Shown: positions 50,260 to 58,578 of the stretch, one piece after another | Position numbering within the stretch: the stretch's first letter is position 1 | Layout of the letters: every line of letters starts with the position of its first letter | Origin: Reinekea blandensis MED297 | GTDB taxonomy: Bacteria; Pseudomonadota; Gammaproteobacteria; Pseudomonadales; Natronospirillaceae | Direction: 5' to 3' | Assembly (NCBI RefSeq): GCF_000153185.1 | Contig: NZ_CH724149.1 | Coordinates: 448,789 to 512,788 of the forward strand | Length of the DNA: 64,000 bases | Program-made: the position numbers and the translations under genes | The notes under the pieces: generated by a model | The model's input: only the letters and a program-made list of their open reading frames with translations | Told to the model about the DNA's origin: nothing | Databases searched by the model: none

Positions 50260-51177
50260 ATGATAGAACGTCATCATTTGGCCATTCTGAAACATATCGA
50301 TGAACTGGGTTCGATGACGGCCGCGTCACAGGCAATGAACCTGACACAGTCCGCGTTGAGTCATACCGTTCGGAAGTTTGAGGAACAGATTGGTACGCCA
50401 TTGTGGCAGCGCACGGGTCGCCGGATGGAGCTGACGCAGGCCGGCCATTATCTGCTGGCGGTCGCCAAGCGTCTGTTGCCGCAACTTGAGCATGCCGATC
50501 AGGTGGTTCGCGATATGGCTCGCGGTGAAAAAGGGCAGCTGCGAATCGGCATGGAATGCTACCCCTGCTACCAGTGGCTGCTCAGCATTGTGACGCCCTA
50601 CCTGCGCCAATGGCCGGAAGTGGACGTCGATGTGAAGCAGAAGTTTCAGTTCGGTGGCATGGCGGCCCTGTACAGTTACGACATCGATATTCTGGTCACC
50701 CCGGACCCGCTGGATAAAGCGGGAGTGCGATTTGTGCCGGTATTTGATTATGAACAGGTGCTGGTGATCAGTGATCAGTCGGCACTGACCAAGCGAGACT
50801 GGATCCGACCGGAAGATTTGCAACAGCAAACGCTGTTGGCCTACCCGGTGGACCGGGAGCGGCTGGACGTATACAGCCAGTTTTTAACGCCCGCGCAATG
50901 TCTGCCGGCGCGGCATAAATCGGTAGAGGATACCGACATCATGCTGCAGCTGGTGGCCGCGGACCGCGGTGTGTGTGCGTTACCAAAATGGTTGGTGCAG
51001 CAGGTTCAGCGGACATTGCCCCTGCAATGGCGTCCTCTAGGCCAGGATGGCATTCATAAGCAGATACATCTGGGGTTTCGTGAAGGCGAAGACGGTCTGG
51101 ATTATGTGGATGCCTTTTTGCAGTTAGCACTGACCGACCCGAGCATGATGACCGAAAAACCGGCTATAGTAACTTGA
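50260..51177 (+). CDS. metR: MetR-type LysR regulator
   Basis: The 305-residue protein begins MIERHHLAILKHIDELGSMT, typical of MetR, with helix-turn-helix AASQAMNLTQSALSHTVRKF. The effector domain follows (RIGMECYPCYQWLLS, typical of homocysteine-responsive MetR). Its divergence from metE is the usual arrangement. It should activate metE with homocysteine as co-inducer. Confidence 0.95.
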   Translation: MIERHHLAILKHIDELGSMTAASQAMNLTQSALSHTVRKFEEQIGTPLWQRTGRRMELTQAGHYLLAVAKRLLPQLEHADQVVRDMARGEKGQLRIGMECYPCYQWLLSIVTPYLRQWPEVDVDVKQKFQFGGMAALYSYDIDILVTPDPLDKAGVRFVPVFDYEQVLVISDQSALTKRDWIRPEDLQQQTLLAYPVDRERLDVYSQFLTPAQCLPARHKSVEDTDIMLQLVAADRGVCALPKWLVQQVQRTLPLQWRPLGQDGIHKQIHLGFREGEDGLDYVDAFLQLALTDPSMMTEKPAIVT

Positions 51178-51216
51178 GGTCGGCATTCAGTCGGCAAAGA
51201 CACGGAGAGGGCAGAC

Positions 51217-51531
51217 ATGAAGCGTTTTATGATCACCTATTTTGGTGGCGATACACCGACCAGCAAAGAAGCCGGAGCTGCGCATTTTCAAGAGTATCAA
51301 CAATGGCTAGGCGGCCTTGGTGATGCGGTTGTCAGCGCTATGAACCCCTTGAAAGATGGCCATACGGTCACGCCGGATGGCCAGGCCTCTGCGGGCAGTC
51401 AGTCACGCATGTCCGGCTATACCGTGCTGCAGGCGGAATCGATGGACGAAGTGCTGGCCATGGTTCAACGCTGTCCGTTCCTGTCGATTAACGGCACACT
51501 GGAAGTGGCCGAACTGGTTGAAATGGGGTGA
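51217..51531 (+). CDS. YCII-related (DGPF-like) protein, 104 aa
   Basis: The small ferredoxin-like fold product starts MKRFMITYFGGDTPTSKEAG and ends in a strand EVAELVEMG, as in the YCII-related family. The GYTVLQAESMDEVLAMVQRCPFL segment matches the family's central helix. GGAGAGG lies before the ATG. Function unknown; family members include putative dehydrochlorinases and RNA polymerase accessory proteins. Confidence 0.75.
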   Translation: MKRFMITYFGGDTPTSKEAGAAHFQEYQQWLGGLGDAVVSAMNPLKDGHTVTPDGQASAGSQSRMSGYTVLQAESMDEVLAMVQRCPFLSINGTLEVAELVEMG

Positions 51532-51613
51532 ACTTGCCGTCGGCTGGTCATTTGAAACTGACTTCGTTAGGCTTTCCTCAGTGACCCTCCCAGCCTGAAC
51601 TACACGAGAAGAG

Positions 51614-52300
51614 ATGCAGTCCGTGACCAACATCAGTCGAGAAGCCATACAGAACGGTGCCATTGAAGCCATGGCAAAGGAAGCCGCCGACCTCGGGCTG
51701 GTACGTTTGACGACCGCCGAAGAGCGACGGCAAAGTTGGCAACGGATGCTGACGGAGAACCCGAACAGCGACGGTCGGGTTTGGGTGTTTGCTTACGGCT
51801 CGCTGTTATGGAACCCGGCTTTTCACTTTACCGAACAGGTGGATGCGTACCTGAACGGGTACCACCGGGATTTTTGTCTGCGTACCTATATTGGCCGCGG
51901 TAACCTGGAGCAACCGGGGCTGGTTCTGGGGCTGGAAAAAGGCCAGCACTGTTACGGACAGGCCCTGTGCATGGCGCCGGAACATCTGGACAGTGAACTC
52001 GACATCCTCTGGGCACGTGAAATGGTCACCGGTGCTTATACCCCGATGTGGTTGCCGGTAGACACTCAGGCCGAAGGGTCGGTACATGCCATAGTGTTTG
52101 TTATGGATCGGGATTATCCGCAATACGCCGGGGATTTGAGTTTTGAAGAGCGTTGCCAGGACCTGGCGTTAGGCGTTGGCCCTTTGGGGCGAGCGTCCGA
52201 CTACTTACTGGATACCGTCTCTGCGCTCGAGTCCATGAACATTGTGGATGATCTTCTGGAGCGTTACGCTTGTCGTGTGCGGGCGTTAATGTCGGACTAA
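51614..52300 (+). CDS. chaC: ChaC-type gamma-glutamylcyclotransferase
   Basis: The 228-residue enzyme carries the substrate-binding VWVFAYGSLLWNP loop and the catalytic glutamate in LWAREMVTGAY. ChaC proteins split glutathione into 5-oxoproline and Cys-Gly. Length and motifs are complete. The gene is followed by the AT-rich cassette-like region. Confidence 0.93.
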   Translation: MQSVTNISREAIQNGAIEAMAKEAADLGLVRLTTAEERRQSWQRMLTENPNSDGRVWVFAYGSLLWNPAFHFTEQVDAYLNGYHRDFCLRTYIGRGNLEQPGLVLGLEKGQHCYGQALCMAPEHLDSELDILWAREMVTGAYTPMWLPVDTQAEGSVHAIVFVMDRDYPQYAGDLSFEERCQDLALGVGPLGRASDYLLDTVSALESMNIVDDLLERYACRVRALMSD

Positions 52301-52482
52301 TACTCAGAACAGTTAGTGTCCTGAGTCAAAAGTTCGTCTGCTTTCAGCGTGCCATTTAAGCCCTACATCGGCGTAGCGCTTCTTGAAAAGATCACAATAT
52401 GTTCTGCGATGTGCGCCTTGTACTAGGCCTTTGAACTTCACCGAAACTGAAACCGAAAGCCGTTATGAGTATTAAGTAGAAA

Positions 52483-52695
52483 ATGAAAGAGACTGCATCA
52501 ACAAAGATCACTAGAGTACTAGCTGTACTTTTAGGGCTTCTCATGTTCGGGATGGCTCTATTTCTATTTCTTTCATTAAACAGCCCAGACCTTTGGGTTG
52601 GTTTTATTCTCGGTCCAGTATTTTTCTTATACGGCGTGTTAGGTAAAAAGAAGTTTGCAAAACTTCTCCCAGGTGCGTCACGTGATTTGTCTTAA
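52483..52695 (+). CDS. small two-span membrane protein, 70 aa
   Basis: ATG 52483 opens a 70-residue frame with two hydrophobic segments (VLAVLLGLLMFGMALFLFLS and LWVGFILGPVFFLYGVL) and basic ends. No clear family. It is AT-rich and is flanked by intergenic stretches of about 180 and 140 bp, as in a gene cassette. Confidence 0.6.
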   Translation: MKETASTKITRVLAVLLGLLMFGMALFLFLSLNSPDLWVGFILGPVFFLYGVLGKKKFAKLLPGASRDLS

Positions 52696-52834
52696 GGCCA
52701 AAACCACTCATAAGAAAGTTAAGTAACAAAAGCCCCTGTATAATCCCTCCACGTTGCTGCGAGCTGGCCTTCGAATCACTAACGCTCGCGGCAGTGCTAA
52801 AAGGTTACATGCCAAAGATGCCCAGAGAGAAAGT

Positions 52835-53551
52835 ATGAAAATAGATATAGTCAATTTTGTAGATGGGGCTAGGAACGCTGAAGGTATAGCGGTTGTTATA
52901 GATGTTTTTAGGGCTTTTTCTGTTGCCTGTTATTGCTTTAGCAAGGGTGTTTCCAAAATATACCCTATTGGTGACGTCGATGACGCATATGATTTGGTGA
53001 AAAGTTTTGATGATGGGATCCTGGTTGGCGAAAGGAAAGGCAAGAAGCTACCGGGGTTTGACTATGGAAACTCGCCAACAGAAATTATGGCTGCGAACCT
53101 ATTGGGTAAGGCAGTTGTCCATACCACGCACGCCGGTACTCAAGGATTAGTTAACGCAGTAAATGCGGATGAAGTTCTCACGGGAGCATTTGTAAACGCA
53201 AAGGCGACGGCTAAATACATTAAAGATAGAAATCCTGATAAGGTAACGCTGGTTAAAATGGGGCTTGAAGCTAAAAGCCAATCTGATGAAGATGACCTTT
53301 GTGCTGAATATATTAAGATGCTGTTAAACAACCAACCGTTTGATGAGACGGCTATTGTTGAGACTTTATGTAATTCTCCCTACTCAGAACGATTTTTTGA
53401 CCCAGATAAACCGTGGTGCCCTTCATCAGATTTTGATTTATGTTTAGATATGAATAGATTCAGCTTTGCATTACGATCTATTCCTGATGAGACAGGGAAC
53501 TTGCATCTTGAAAAAGTAAATGTCGATATGGCGGAGGGAAACAGATGGTGA
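52835..53551 (+). CDS. 2-phosphosulfolactate phosphatase (ComB)-like protein
   Basis: ATG 52835 follows GAGAGAAAG. The 238-residue product shows the ComB fold pattern: VVIDVFRAFSVACYCFSKG, then LVGERKGKKLPGFDYGNSPTEI and TTHAGTQGLVNA, with conserved acidic and glycine-rich sites for Mg and phosphate. ComB acts in coenzyme M biosynthesis in archaea; bacterial stand-alone copies have unknown substrates. AT-rich, cassette-like gene. Confidence 0.8.
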   Translation: MKIDIVNFVDGARNAEGIAVVIDVFRAFSVACYCFSKGVSKIYPIGDVDDAYDLVKSFDDGILVGERKGKKLPGFDYGNSPTEIMAANLLGKAVVHTTHAGTQGLVNAVNADEVLTGAFVNAKATAKYIKDRNPDKVTLVKMGLEAKSQSDEDDLCAEYIKMLLNNQPFDETAIVETLCNSPYSERFFDPDKPWCPSSDFDLCLDMNRFSFALRSIPDETGNLHLEKVNVDMAEGNRW

Positions 53552-53669
53552 TGAAGTCCAGATTCCTCAATGTCCACCTGCAAAAAGCATCTGACAAAAT
53601 GTTGAATTTCGTTCTGATACGCTTCATCGGAAGTATCAGTCTGCGCCGATTAACCTTAGTTTGGAACCA

Positions 53670-54182
53670 ATGAGTATCGGATTAAAACGAGGGACTGTTG
53701 CTCTTAGGGAATACTCAGAGCAATGGCCTATAGAGTTTGAAAAGGAACGATCGGTTCTGCTGGAGCTTACTGGTTCGAATATTTCTCGTATTGAGCACAT
53801 AGGAAGCACTTCAGTACCAGGGCTAAAGGCAAAGCCAATCATAGACATTGGAATAGAAGTGAAATCTACCGAAGACCTAAATGAAATCATTAAAGCTCTG
53901 CCTAACGATATTTATGAGTATTTTGGCGAAAGAGATATTGAAGGCGACTTTTTCTTTGCCAAGGGTCCTGAATCCTATAGAACACATTACATCCATGTTT
54001 CATTTGCAGGGACTTCCCAACTTCGGGATTACGTTAAGTTCAGAGAGTCGCTTAGGTCTGATAAAAATTTAAAAGCTGAATATGCTGAGCTCAAAGAACG
54101 GCTAGCCGAAAAGCATCAATCAGATCGAAAGCTATATACGAAACTAAAGGGGGACCTGATTGCAAAGGTAGTCAGCTCCTAA
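53670..54182 (+). CDS. GrpB/UPF0157-family protein
   Basis: ATG 53670 is used; a TTG at 53661 is the alternative. The 170-residue product has the GrpB signature RIEHIGSTSVPGLKAKPIID, a nucleotidyltransferase-like fold with G-S-T-S and D-I, then SYRTHYIHVSFAGT. Function unknown; the gene family is frequent in mobile cassettes. AT-rich like its neighbours. Confidence 0.87.
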   Translation: MSIGLKRGTVALREYSEQWPIEFEKERSVLLELTGSNISRIEHIGSTSVPGLKAKPIIDIGIEVKSTEDLNEIIKALPNDIYEYFGERDIEGDFFFAKGPESYRTHYIHVSFAGTSQLRDYVKFRESLRSDKNLKAEYAELKERLAEKHQSDRKLYTKLKGDLIAKVVSS

Positions 54183-54251
54183 CAGTTGCAGGTGCTCAAC
54201 GCGAAAAAGCCTACGCAACTGCTACAGACATTAACTATTAAAGGGAACTTT

Positions 54252-54536
54252 ATGTTCGTAATCTCAATTGATTACAAAGTCGATTTTGATCTCATTGACC
54301 CTCTCATCGATGAGCATTTCGAGTTTTTAAATAAATACTATGAGAAAGGTTTGTTCGTGGTTTCGGGTCGAAAAGAACCTCGAACGGGCGGAATCATCAT
54401 TGTTAAGAACGAGTCTCTTAGCAATATAGAAAAGATTATTAAGGAAGACCCGTTTCACCGGGAAGGGGTAGCCGATTACCAAATAACCGAGTTTGTACCC
54501 GGCACAGTTGCTAAGGGCTTTGAGTCATTGGTTTGA
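54252..54536 (+). CDS. YciI-like protein, 94 aa
   Basis: ATG 54252 follows AAAGGGA. The product has the YciI fold: MFVISIDYKVDFDLIDPLID, then DEHFEFLNKYYEKGLFVVSGRKEPRTGGIIIV and DPFHREGVADYQITEF, with the conserved H and D residues. YciI proteins are small dimers of uncertain activity. It is the last gene of the AT-rich run. Confidence 0.85.
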   Translation: MFVISIDYKVDFDLIDPLIDEHFEFLNKYYEKGLFVVSGRKEPRTGGIIIVKNESLSNIEKIIKEDPFHREGVADYQITEFVPGTVAKGFESLV

Positions 54537-54796
54537 ATTTACGTACAAGTGCATTACATACCACGAGCCTAAAGCCTGCTCTTCGTGGTTTACGCTGTAC
54601 TTGCAAGCTCGCTACTTGTGCCGACTGTAACGGTGCGCTGTTCACCATGAGTGGAGTGAAAAGGGAGTTCGGCGCTGACTTTTCCCAAGGTTAGGAGACA
54701 CATTCGATCGTTAGTTAGAAGCTGCGGTACTTCGTTTTAGCAACCCGAAGATACGCCATCACCACTTGTCGACTAAACAGTTGGCAAGCTTAAAAC

Positions 54797-56683
54797 TCAA
54801 CCCTCCGGCTGCCTCAAATCATCATCCCGTTGTTCGATGGGGTCGTGTTCGCCCAACAGATCATTTTCCCACTCTTCTGCAATCTGGCGCACCATGGCAA
54901 CAAACTCCGGGTTTTCGGTGGTCGGAATGTCCTGTCGGTAAACCGTAGCCGTGCGCAGCATGGCATCACGATCGCGCAGATTAAACTCGTCCACCATGGC
55001 TTGCGAGGCTTCACGGCTGAAACCCAGCGCTTCGAATGCTGACCGGCCCATACGCAGTGAACTGTCGTACGTCTCCCGAATAATGTCCCGGCAACCCACC
55101 GCCCAAAGATCATAAACGTGAGTGCGGTCCCGTGCCCGAGACAGGATGTGAACATGTGGGTAATGTTTACTCACGTACCGGGCGAGTTCGGTGATGTGGT
55201 TTTTGTCGTCTATGGCAATGACGAGCATTTTGGCTTTGTCGATACCGGCGGAGTGCAACAGATCCGGGCGGGTGCCATCGCCGAAAAAGACCGTTAACCC
55301 AAAGCGACGCAGCATTTCCAGTTGGCTGGAACTGTAATCGATCACGGTGGTGTCATATCCGGCACTGCGCAGCATTCGGTTGACGATACCGCCGACGCGA
55401 CCATGGCCGATGATGATGATGTCCGAGGTTTTGTCGATGGTGTCGGCTTCGCGCTGGCTCTTTGCAAACTTCGGCGCAATGAATCGATCCAGCCCTATGA
55501 ACAATAATGGTGTGATCAGCATGGACAGAGCAACTATCAGCATCAGAATGTCGGCCACCTCAGAAGGTAAAACCGAGCTGGCGACGGTGAAGCTGAGCAG
55601 CACGAACCCGAACTCGCCGGCCTGGGCGAGCCCGAAGGCCATTAACCAACGGTCGTAGCCCTGCAGTTTAAACAGCTGGCTGAGCACTAGCAGGATGGTG
55701 GCTTTTAAAACGATCAGGCCGAGCGTCAGGCCGATGACCAGGCCGGCATTGTCAGCCAGCAGGGCAAAGTTGATGCCGGCACCGACGGTGATAAAGAACA
55801 ATCCAAGTAACAGCCCTTTGAAGGGCTCAATGTCGGCTTCCAGTTCGTGTCGGTATTCGCTGTTGGCCAGCACCACGCCGGCCAGAAAGGTGCCTAATGC
55901 AGGGGAGACCCCAACCAGCGACATCAACAGGGCAATACCGATCACAATCATCAGCGCGGTGGCGGTAAACAGTTCCCGTAAGCGGGCGACTGAAATGAAT
56001 CGAAACAGCGGGCGTGTCAGGTAGTTACCGGCAAATAACACAAAGGCAATGGCGCCGACCGTGACCAGTGCCGTTTGCCAGCCAGTGAGTCCGTCGACGA
56101 GGCTTAAGCCGCCGCCATGGGAGGCTTCGGCTGCGTGAGTGACAGCGGTGGCAGCGGGGTTTGAAACTTCTGGAATGGCCAGCAGAGGGATCAACGCCAG
56201 CATGGGAATTACCGCAATATCCTGAAACAACAGCACGGAAAAACTCGACTGGCCGCCATCGCTGTGCATCAGGCCTTTTTCATTCAGCGTCTGCAGGACG
56301 ATGGCCGTTGACGACAGGGCCAGTACCAGACCAATCGCCAGGGAGATGCGCCAGGGTTGCCCCATCATCATCGCAATGGCCATGACGGCAACGATGGTCA
56401 GGCCGACCTGTAAACCGCCCAAACCCAGCAACTTGTGCCGCATTTGCCAAAGCAGCTTTGGTTCCAGTTCCAAACCGACCAAAAACAGCATCATTACCAC
56501 GCCGAACTCCGCAAAATGCTGAATCTGGACCACATCCACGTGCAGCAGGCTCAATATCGGGCTGATGGCGATACCGGCCAGCAGGTATCCCAAAACCGAT
56601 CCCATCCCCAGTTTGGTCGCCAGCGGTACGGCGAACACACCGGCGACCAGCAGAATTGTGGCCAGTAAGAGAAAATCGGTCAT
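54797..56683 (-). CDS. Kef-type (CPA2) cation/proton antiporter with RCK domain
   Basis: The 628-residue product has about 12 membrane spans (1-385) with the CPA2 patterns LGYLLAGIAISP and GVVMMLFLVGLELEP, then a TrkA-N/RCK domain (about 405-540; IIIGHGRVGGIVNRMLRSAGYDTTVIDYS). KefB/KefC export K+ in exchange for H+ and are gated by glutathione adducts. No KefF/KefG helper gene is adjacent, so gating is unclear. It may use other cations. Confidence 0.9.
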   Translation of the reverse strand: MTDFLLLATILLVAGVFAVPLATKLGMGSVLGYLLAGIAISPILSLLHVDVVQIQHFAEFGVVMMLFLVGLELEPKLLWQMRHKLLGLGGLQVGLTIVAVMAIAMMMGQPWRISLAIGLVLALSSTAIVLQTLNEKGLMHSDGGQSSFSVLLFQDIAVIPMLALIPLLAIPEVSNPAATAVTHAAEASHGGGLSLVDGLTGWQTALVTVGAIAFVLFAGNYLTRPLFRFISVARLRELFTATALMIVIGIALLMSLVGVSPALGTFLAGVVLANSEYRHELEADIEPFKGLLLGLFFITVGAGINFALLADNAGLVIGLTLGLIVLKATILLVLSQLFKLQGYDRWLMAFGLAQAGEFGFVLLSFTVASSVLPSEVADILMLIVALSMLITPLLFIGLDRFIAPKFAKSQREADTIDKTSDIIIIGHGRVGGIVNRMLRSAGYDTTVIDYSSSQLEMLRRFGLTVFFGDGTRPDLLHSAGIDKAKMLVIAIDDKNHITELARYVSKHYPHVHILSRARDRTHVYDLWAVGCRDIIRETYDSSLRMGRSAFEALGFSREASQAMVDEFNLRDRDAMLRTATVYRQDIPTTENPEFVAMVRQIAEEWENDLLGEHDPIEQRDDDLRQPEG

Positions 56684-56811
56684 AGTGATGTCCTTAAAGC
56701 GGTTCCGGTGCTGAAACGTCAGTGACTCAGTGCAAACGGAAAAGATACGGGCAGTTTTATGATTTTAAAGTTTAGGAGTGATTGGTCCGGATGTCGTTTT
56801 TCTTTAATGGG

Positions 56812-57390
56812 TCAGATACTGGGGTCTCGCGTTCGTTTTAAATAAAGCTCAAAGGGCAGCACGAACTGCTGTTGCAGCTCCTCGGCAGTCTCGATACAGC
56901 CGTGTGTCAACCATGTGTAGAGTGTCGCAGTGATGAGGCTGTTGATGCTCTGCTCCAGATAGCGCAGCGAGCGTTGATCGAGGTCGTGTTCTTCAATAAT
57001 GATCGGCAGTTCTGTGTTGGTGGCTTTGCGGAACTGCTCCGCAAAGATATCCCAGCGGTTGGCTTTCAGCAGAACCTGCAGCATCTGATCATGACGAACC
57101 CAGAAATCGAAGAACGGTATCAGGGTGTCCGGCGATTTAAACCGTTCCGGCGGTTGCTCCTCTTTCAGTTGCATGAACAGATGGTCGAGCTGGTACTTGA
57201 GAACATCGTCGACATAGTCGAAGTTGCGGTAGAAGGTCGCTCGGCCAATACCGGCCTGTGCGCTGACTTCTTTGATGCCGATGCTCTCAAAAGGTTTGCC
57301 ATCTTCCAGCAGGGAGCGGATGGCGTCATAAAGTTGACCGGCGGTCTGATGTACGCGTTTGTCCTTGCTGTTTCGATACAAACCGGTCAC
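56812..57390 (-). CDS. TetR-family regulator of the RND operon
   Basis: The 192-residue product has a TetR N-terminal helix-turn-helix (FESIGIKEVSAQAGIGRATFYRNF at about 35-58) and a helical ligand domain. It is divergent from the RND efflux operon starting at 57505, the usual repressor position. A TetR-like dyad is in the spacer. Confidence 0.88.
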   Translation of the reverse strand: MTGLYRNSKDKRVHQTAGQLYDAIRSLLEDGKPFESIGIKEVSAQAGIGRATFYRNFDYVDDVLKYQLDHLFMQLKEEQPPERFKSPDTLIPFFDFWVRHDQMLQVLLKANRWDIFAEQFRKATNTELPIIIEEHDLDQRSLRYLEQSINSLITATLYTWLTHGCIETAEELQQQFVLPFELYLKRTRDPSI

Positions 57391-57456
57391 CTCTGTCTCA
57401 TATCTGAGAATCGTTATTGAATGCTCATAAATTAGACTTATATTTCGCGGCTTTCA

Positions 57457-57468
57457 ATACATTTGTAT
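57457..57468. promoter_or_regulatory. candidate TetR operator core
   Basis: ATACA-tt-TGTAT is a perfect dyad in the 114-bp spacer between the TetR gene and the RND operon. Its central location would allow control of both. Confidence 0.45.
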
Positions 57469-57504
57469 CGTATTTTCAGGGTTAACGCCTTTCTGGAGAG
57501 TTTT

Positions 57505-58575
57505 GTGAACCGCACCGTCCCTTCGAGTTATCTGGTTACCAGCCTGGCGCTGGTGGCGTTTCTGTCGTCCTGTCAGCCGTCTTCTGAAGTTCAGGATGTC
57601 CCCCGTACTGAGCAACCGGTTAAGGTTGATGTTGTTCGTTCCGATTTAAAAGAGCCGGTGCGGGAGTTTCCCGGCCGCGTTGCCGCCAGTGAAAGCGCGA
57701 ATGTCGCCTCCAAAGTGGCCGGGCAGGTCGTTTCGCTGGCTGTCGAAGCGGGCGACGAAGTAGAAGCTGGCGATCTGCTGCTGACGTTGGACGATACCGA
57801 CTATCAGTTGAACCTTCGACAGGCCGAGGCGAACTATAACCTCGCCAAGGTCTCGTTCGATCGGGTGTCATCCTCGCGTGAGCGCAACATTGCAACGCAA
57901 GCCGACTTTGACAACGCCAAAGCCAACCTCGATAAAGCCACGGTCGGTTTGCAGCAAGCGCAAAACCAACTGGAGAACACGCGGGTTAAAGCACCGTTTG
58001 CCGGGACGGTGGTTCGAGTGAACCCAAAACGATACGATTTTATTGCGGCGGCCCATCCGCTGGTGACGATCCAGTCAACCGACAACATCGATGTGCTGTT
58101 CCAGGTGCCCAGCGACATCATTGCGCAGATGAACGAAGATGTGGAACGGACTAACGTAGAAGTGGTCTTTGATGCCTACCCAGATGATGTCTACACCGCC
58201 GATGTTCGTGAGTTCAGTGCCAGCTCCGATCGCAGTACTCGTTCTTTTGACGTGACACTGACTCTGCAGAAACCCCCGCAGGACGAAGGCACGTTGCTGC
58301 CGGGGATGGACGCCACCGTGCTGTTGGACTTGGCACGTATTACCGATCGCCCGTCGTTGTCGATTCCGTCGCATGCGGTGTTTTATCAGAACCAGCAAGC
58401 CTACGTCTGGCACCTGCAGGACAACAAAGTCACCAAAACCGCCGTTGCACTGGGTGAACTGCGAGGCGCGCATGTCACCCTGCTTGACGGGTTAAATGCG
58501 GGTGACCAGATTGTTTCTGCTGGCGTTAACAAGTTGGTGGACGGGCAGCGAGTCGCGATTTGGGAGGCGGAGTAA
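57505..58575 (+). CDS. RND efflux periplasmic adaptor (MFP) lipoprotein
   Basis: GTG 57505 follows GGAGAG. The 356-residue product has a lipobox (VAFLSSC), then the split biotinyl-lipoyl domain (ASKVAGQVVSLAVEAGDEVEAGDLLLTLDD and VKAPFAGTVVRVNPK) around a helical hairpin, a beta-barrel and the membrane-proximal end. It links the RND pump encoded next to an outer-membrane channel, which is not encoded here. The gap to the pump gene is 3 bp. Confidence 0.93.
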   Translation: MNRTVPSSYLVTSLALVAFLSSCQPSSEVQDVPRTEQPVKVDVVRSDLKEPVREFPGRVAASESANVASKVAGQVVSLAVEAGDEVEAGDLLLTLDDTDYQLNLRQAEANYNLAKVSFDRVSSSRERNIATQADFDNAKANLDKATVGLQQAQNQLENTRVKAPFAGTVVRVNPKRYDFIAAAHPLVTIQSTDNIDVLFQVPSDIIAQMNEDVERTNVEVVFDAYPDDVYTADVREFSASSDRSTRSFDVTLTLQKPPQDEGTLLPGMDATVLLDLARITDRPSLSIPSHAVFYQNQQAYVWHLQDNKVTKTAVALGELRGAHVTLLDGLNAGDQIVSAGVNKLVDGQRVAIWEAE

Positions 58576-58578
58576 TCC

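Larger units (their letters stand above)
52301..54796 (+). other. AT-rich run of four co-oriented cassette-like genes
   Basis: Between chaC and the Kef-type gene, base composition and codon use shift to AT-rich and four small plus-strand genes stand each with its own spacer. 52301-52482 contains no gene. 54537-54796 holds an imperfect dyad, ACCACGA (54560-54566) with TCGTGGT (54583-54589), and the GrpB/YCII spacer has CAGTTGC...GCAACTG. These resemble the folded recombination sites of integron cassettes, but consensus ends (RYYYAAC/GTTRRRY) are not found, and no integrase is present. Confidence 0.45.

Noticed and set aside
52301-54796. Definite integron cassette array
   Set aside because: No attC consensus ends and no integrase were found by eye, so only a cassette-like islet is claimed.
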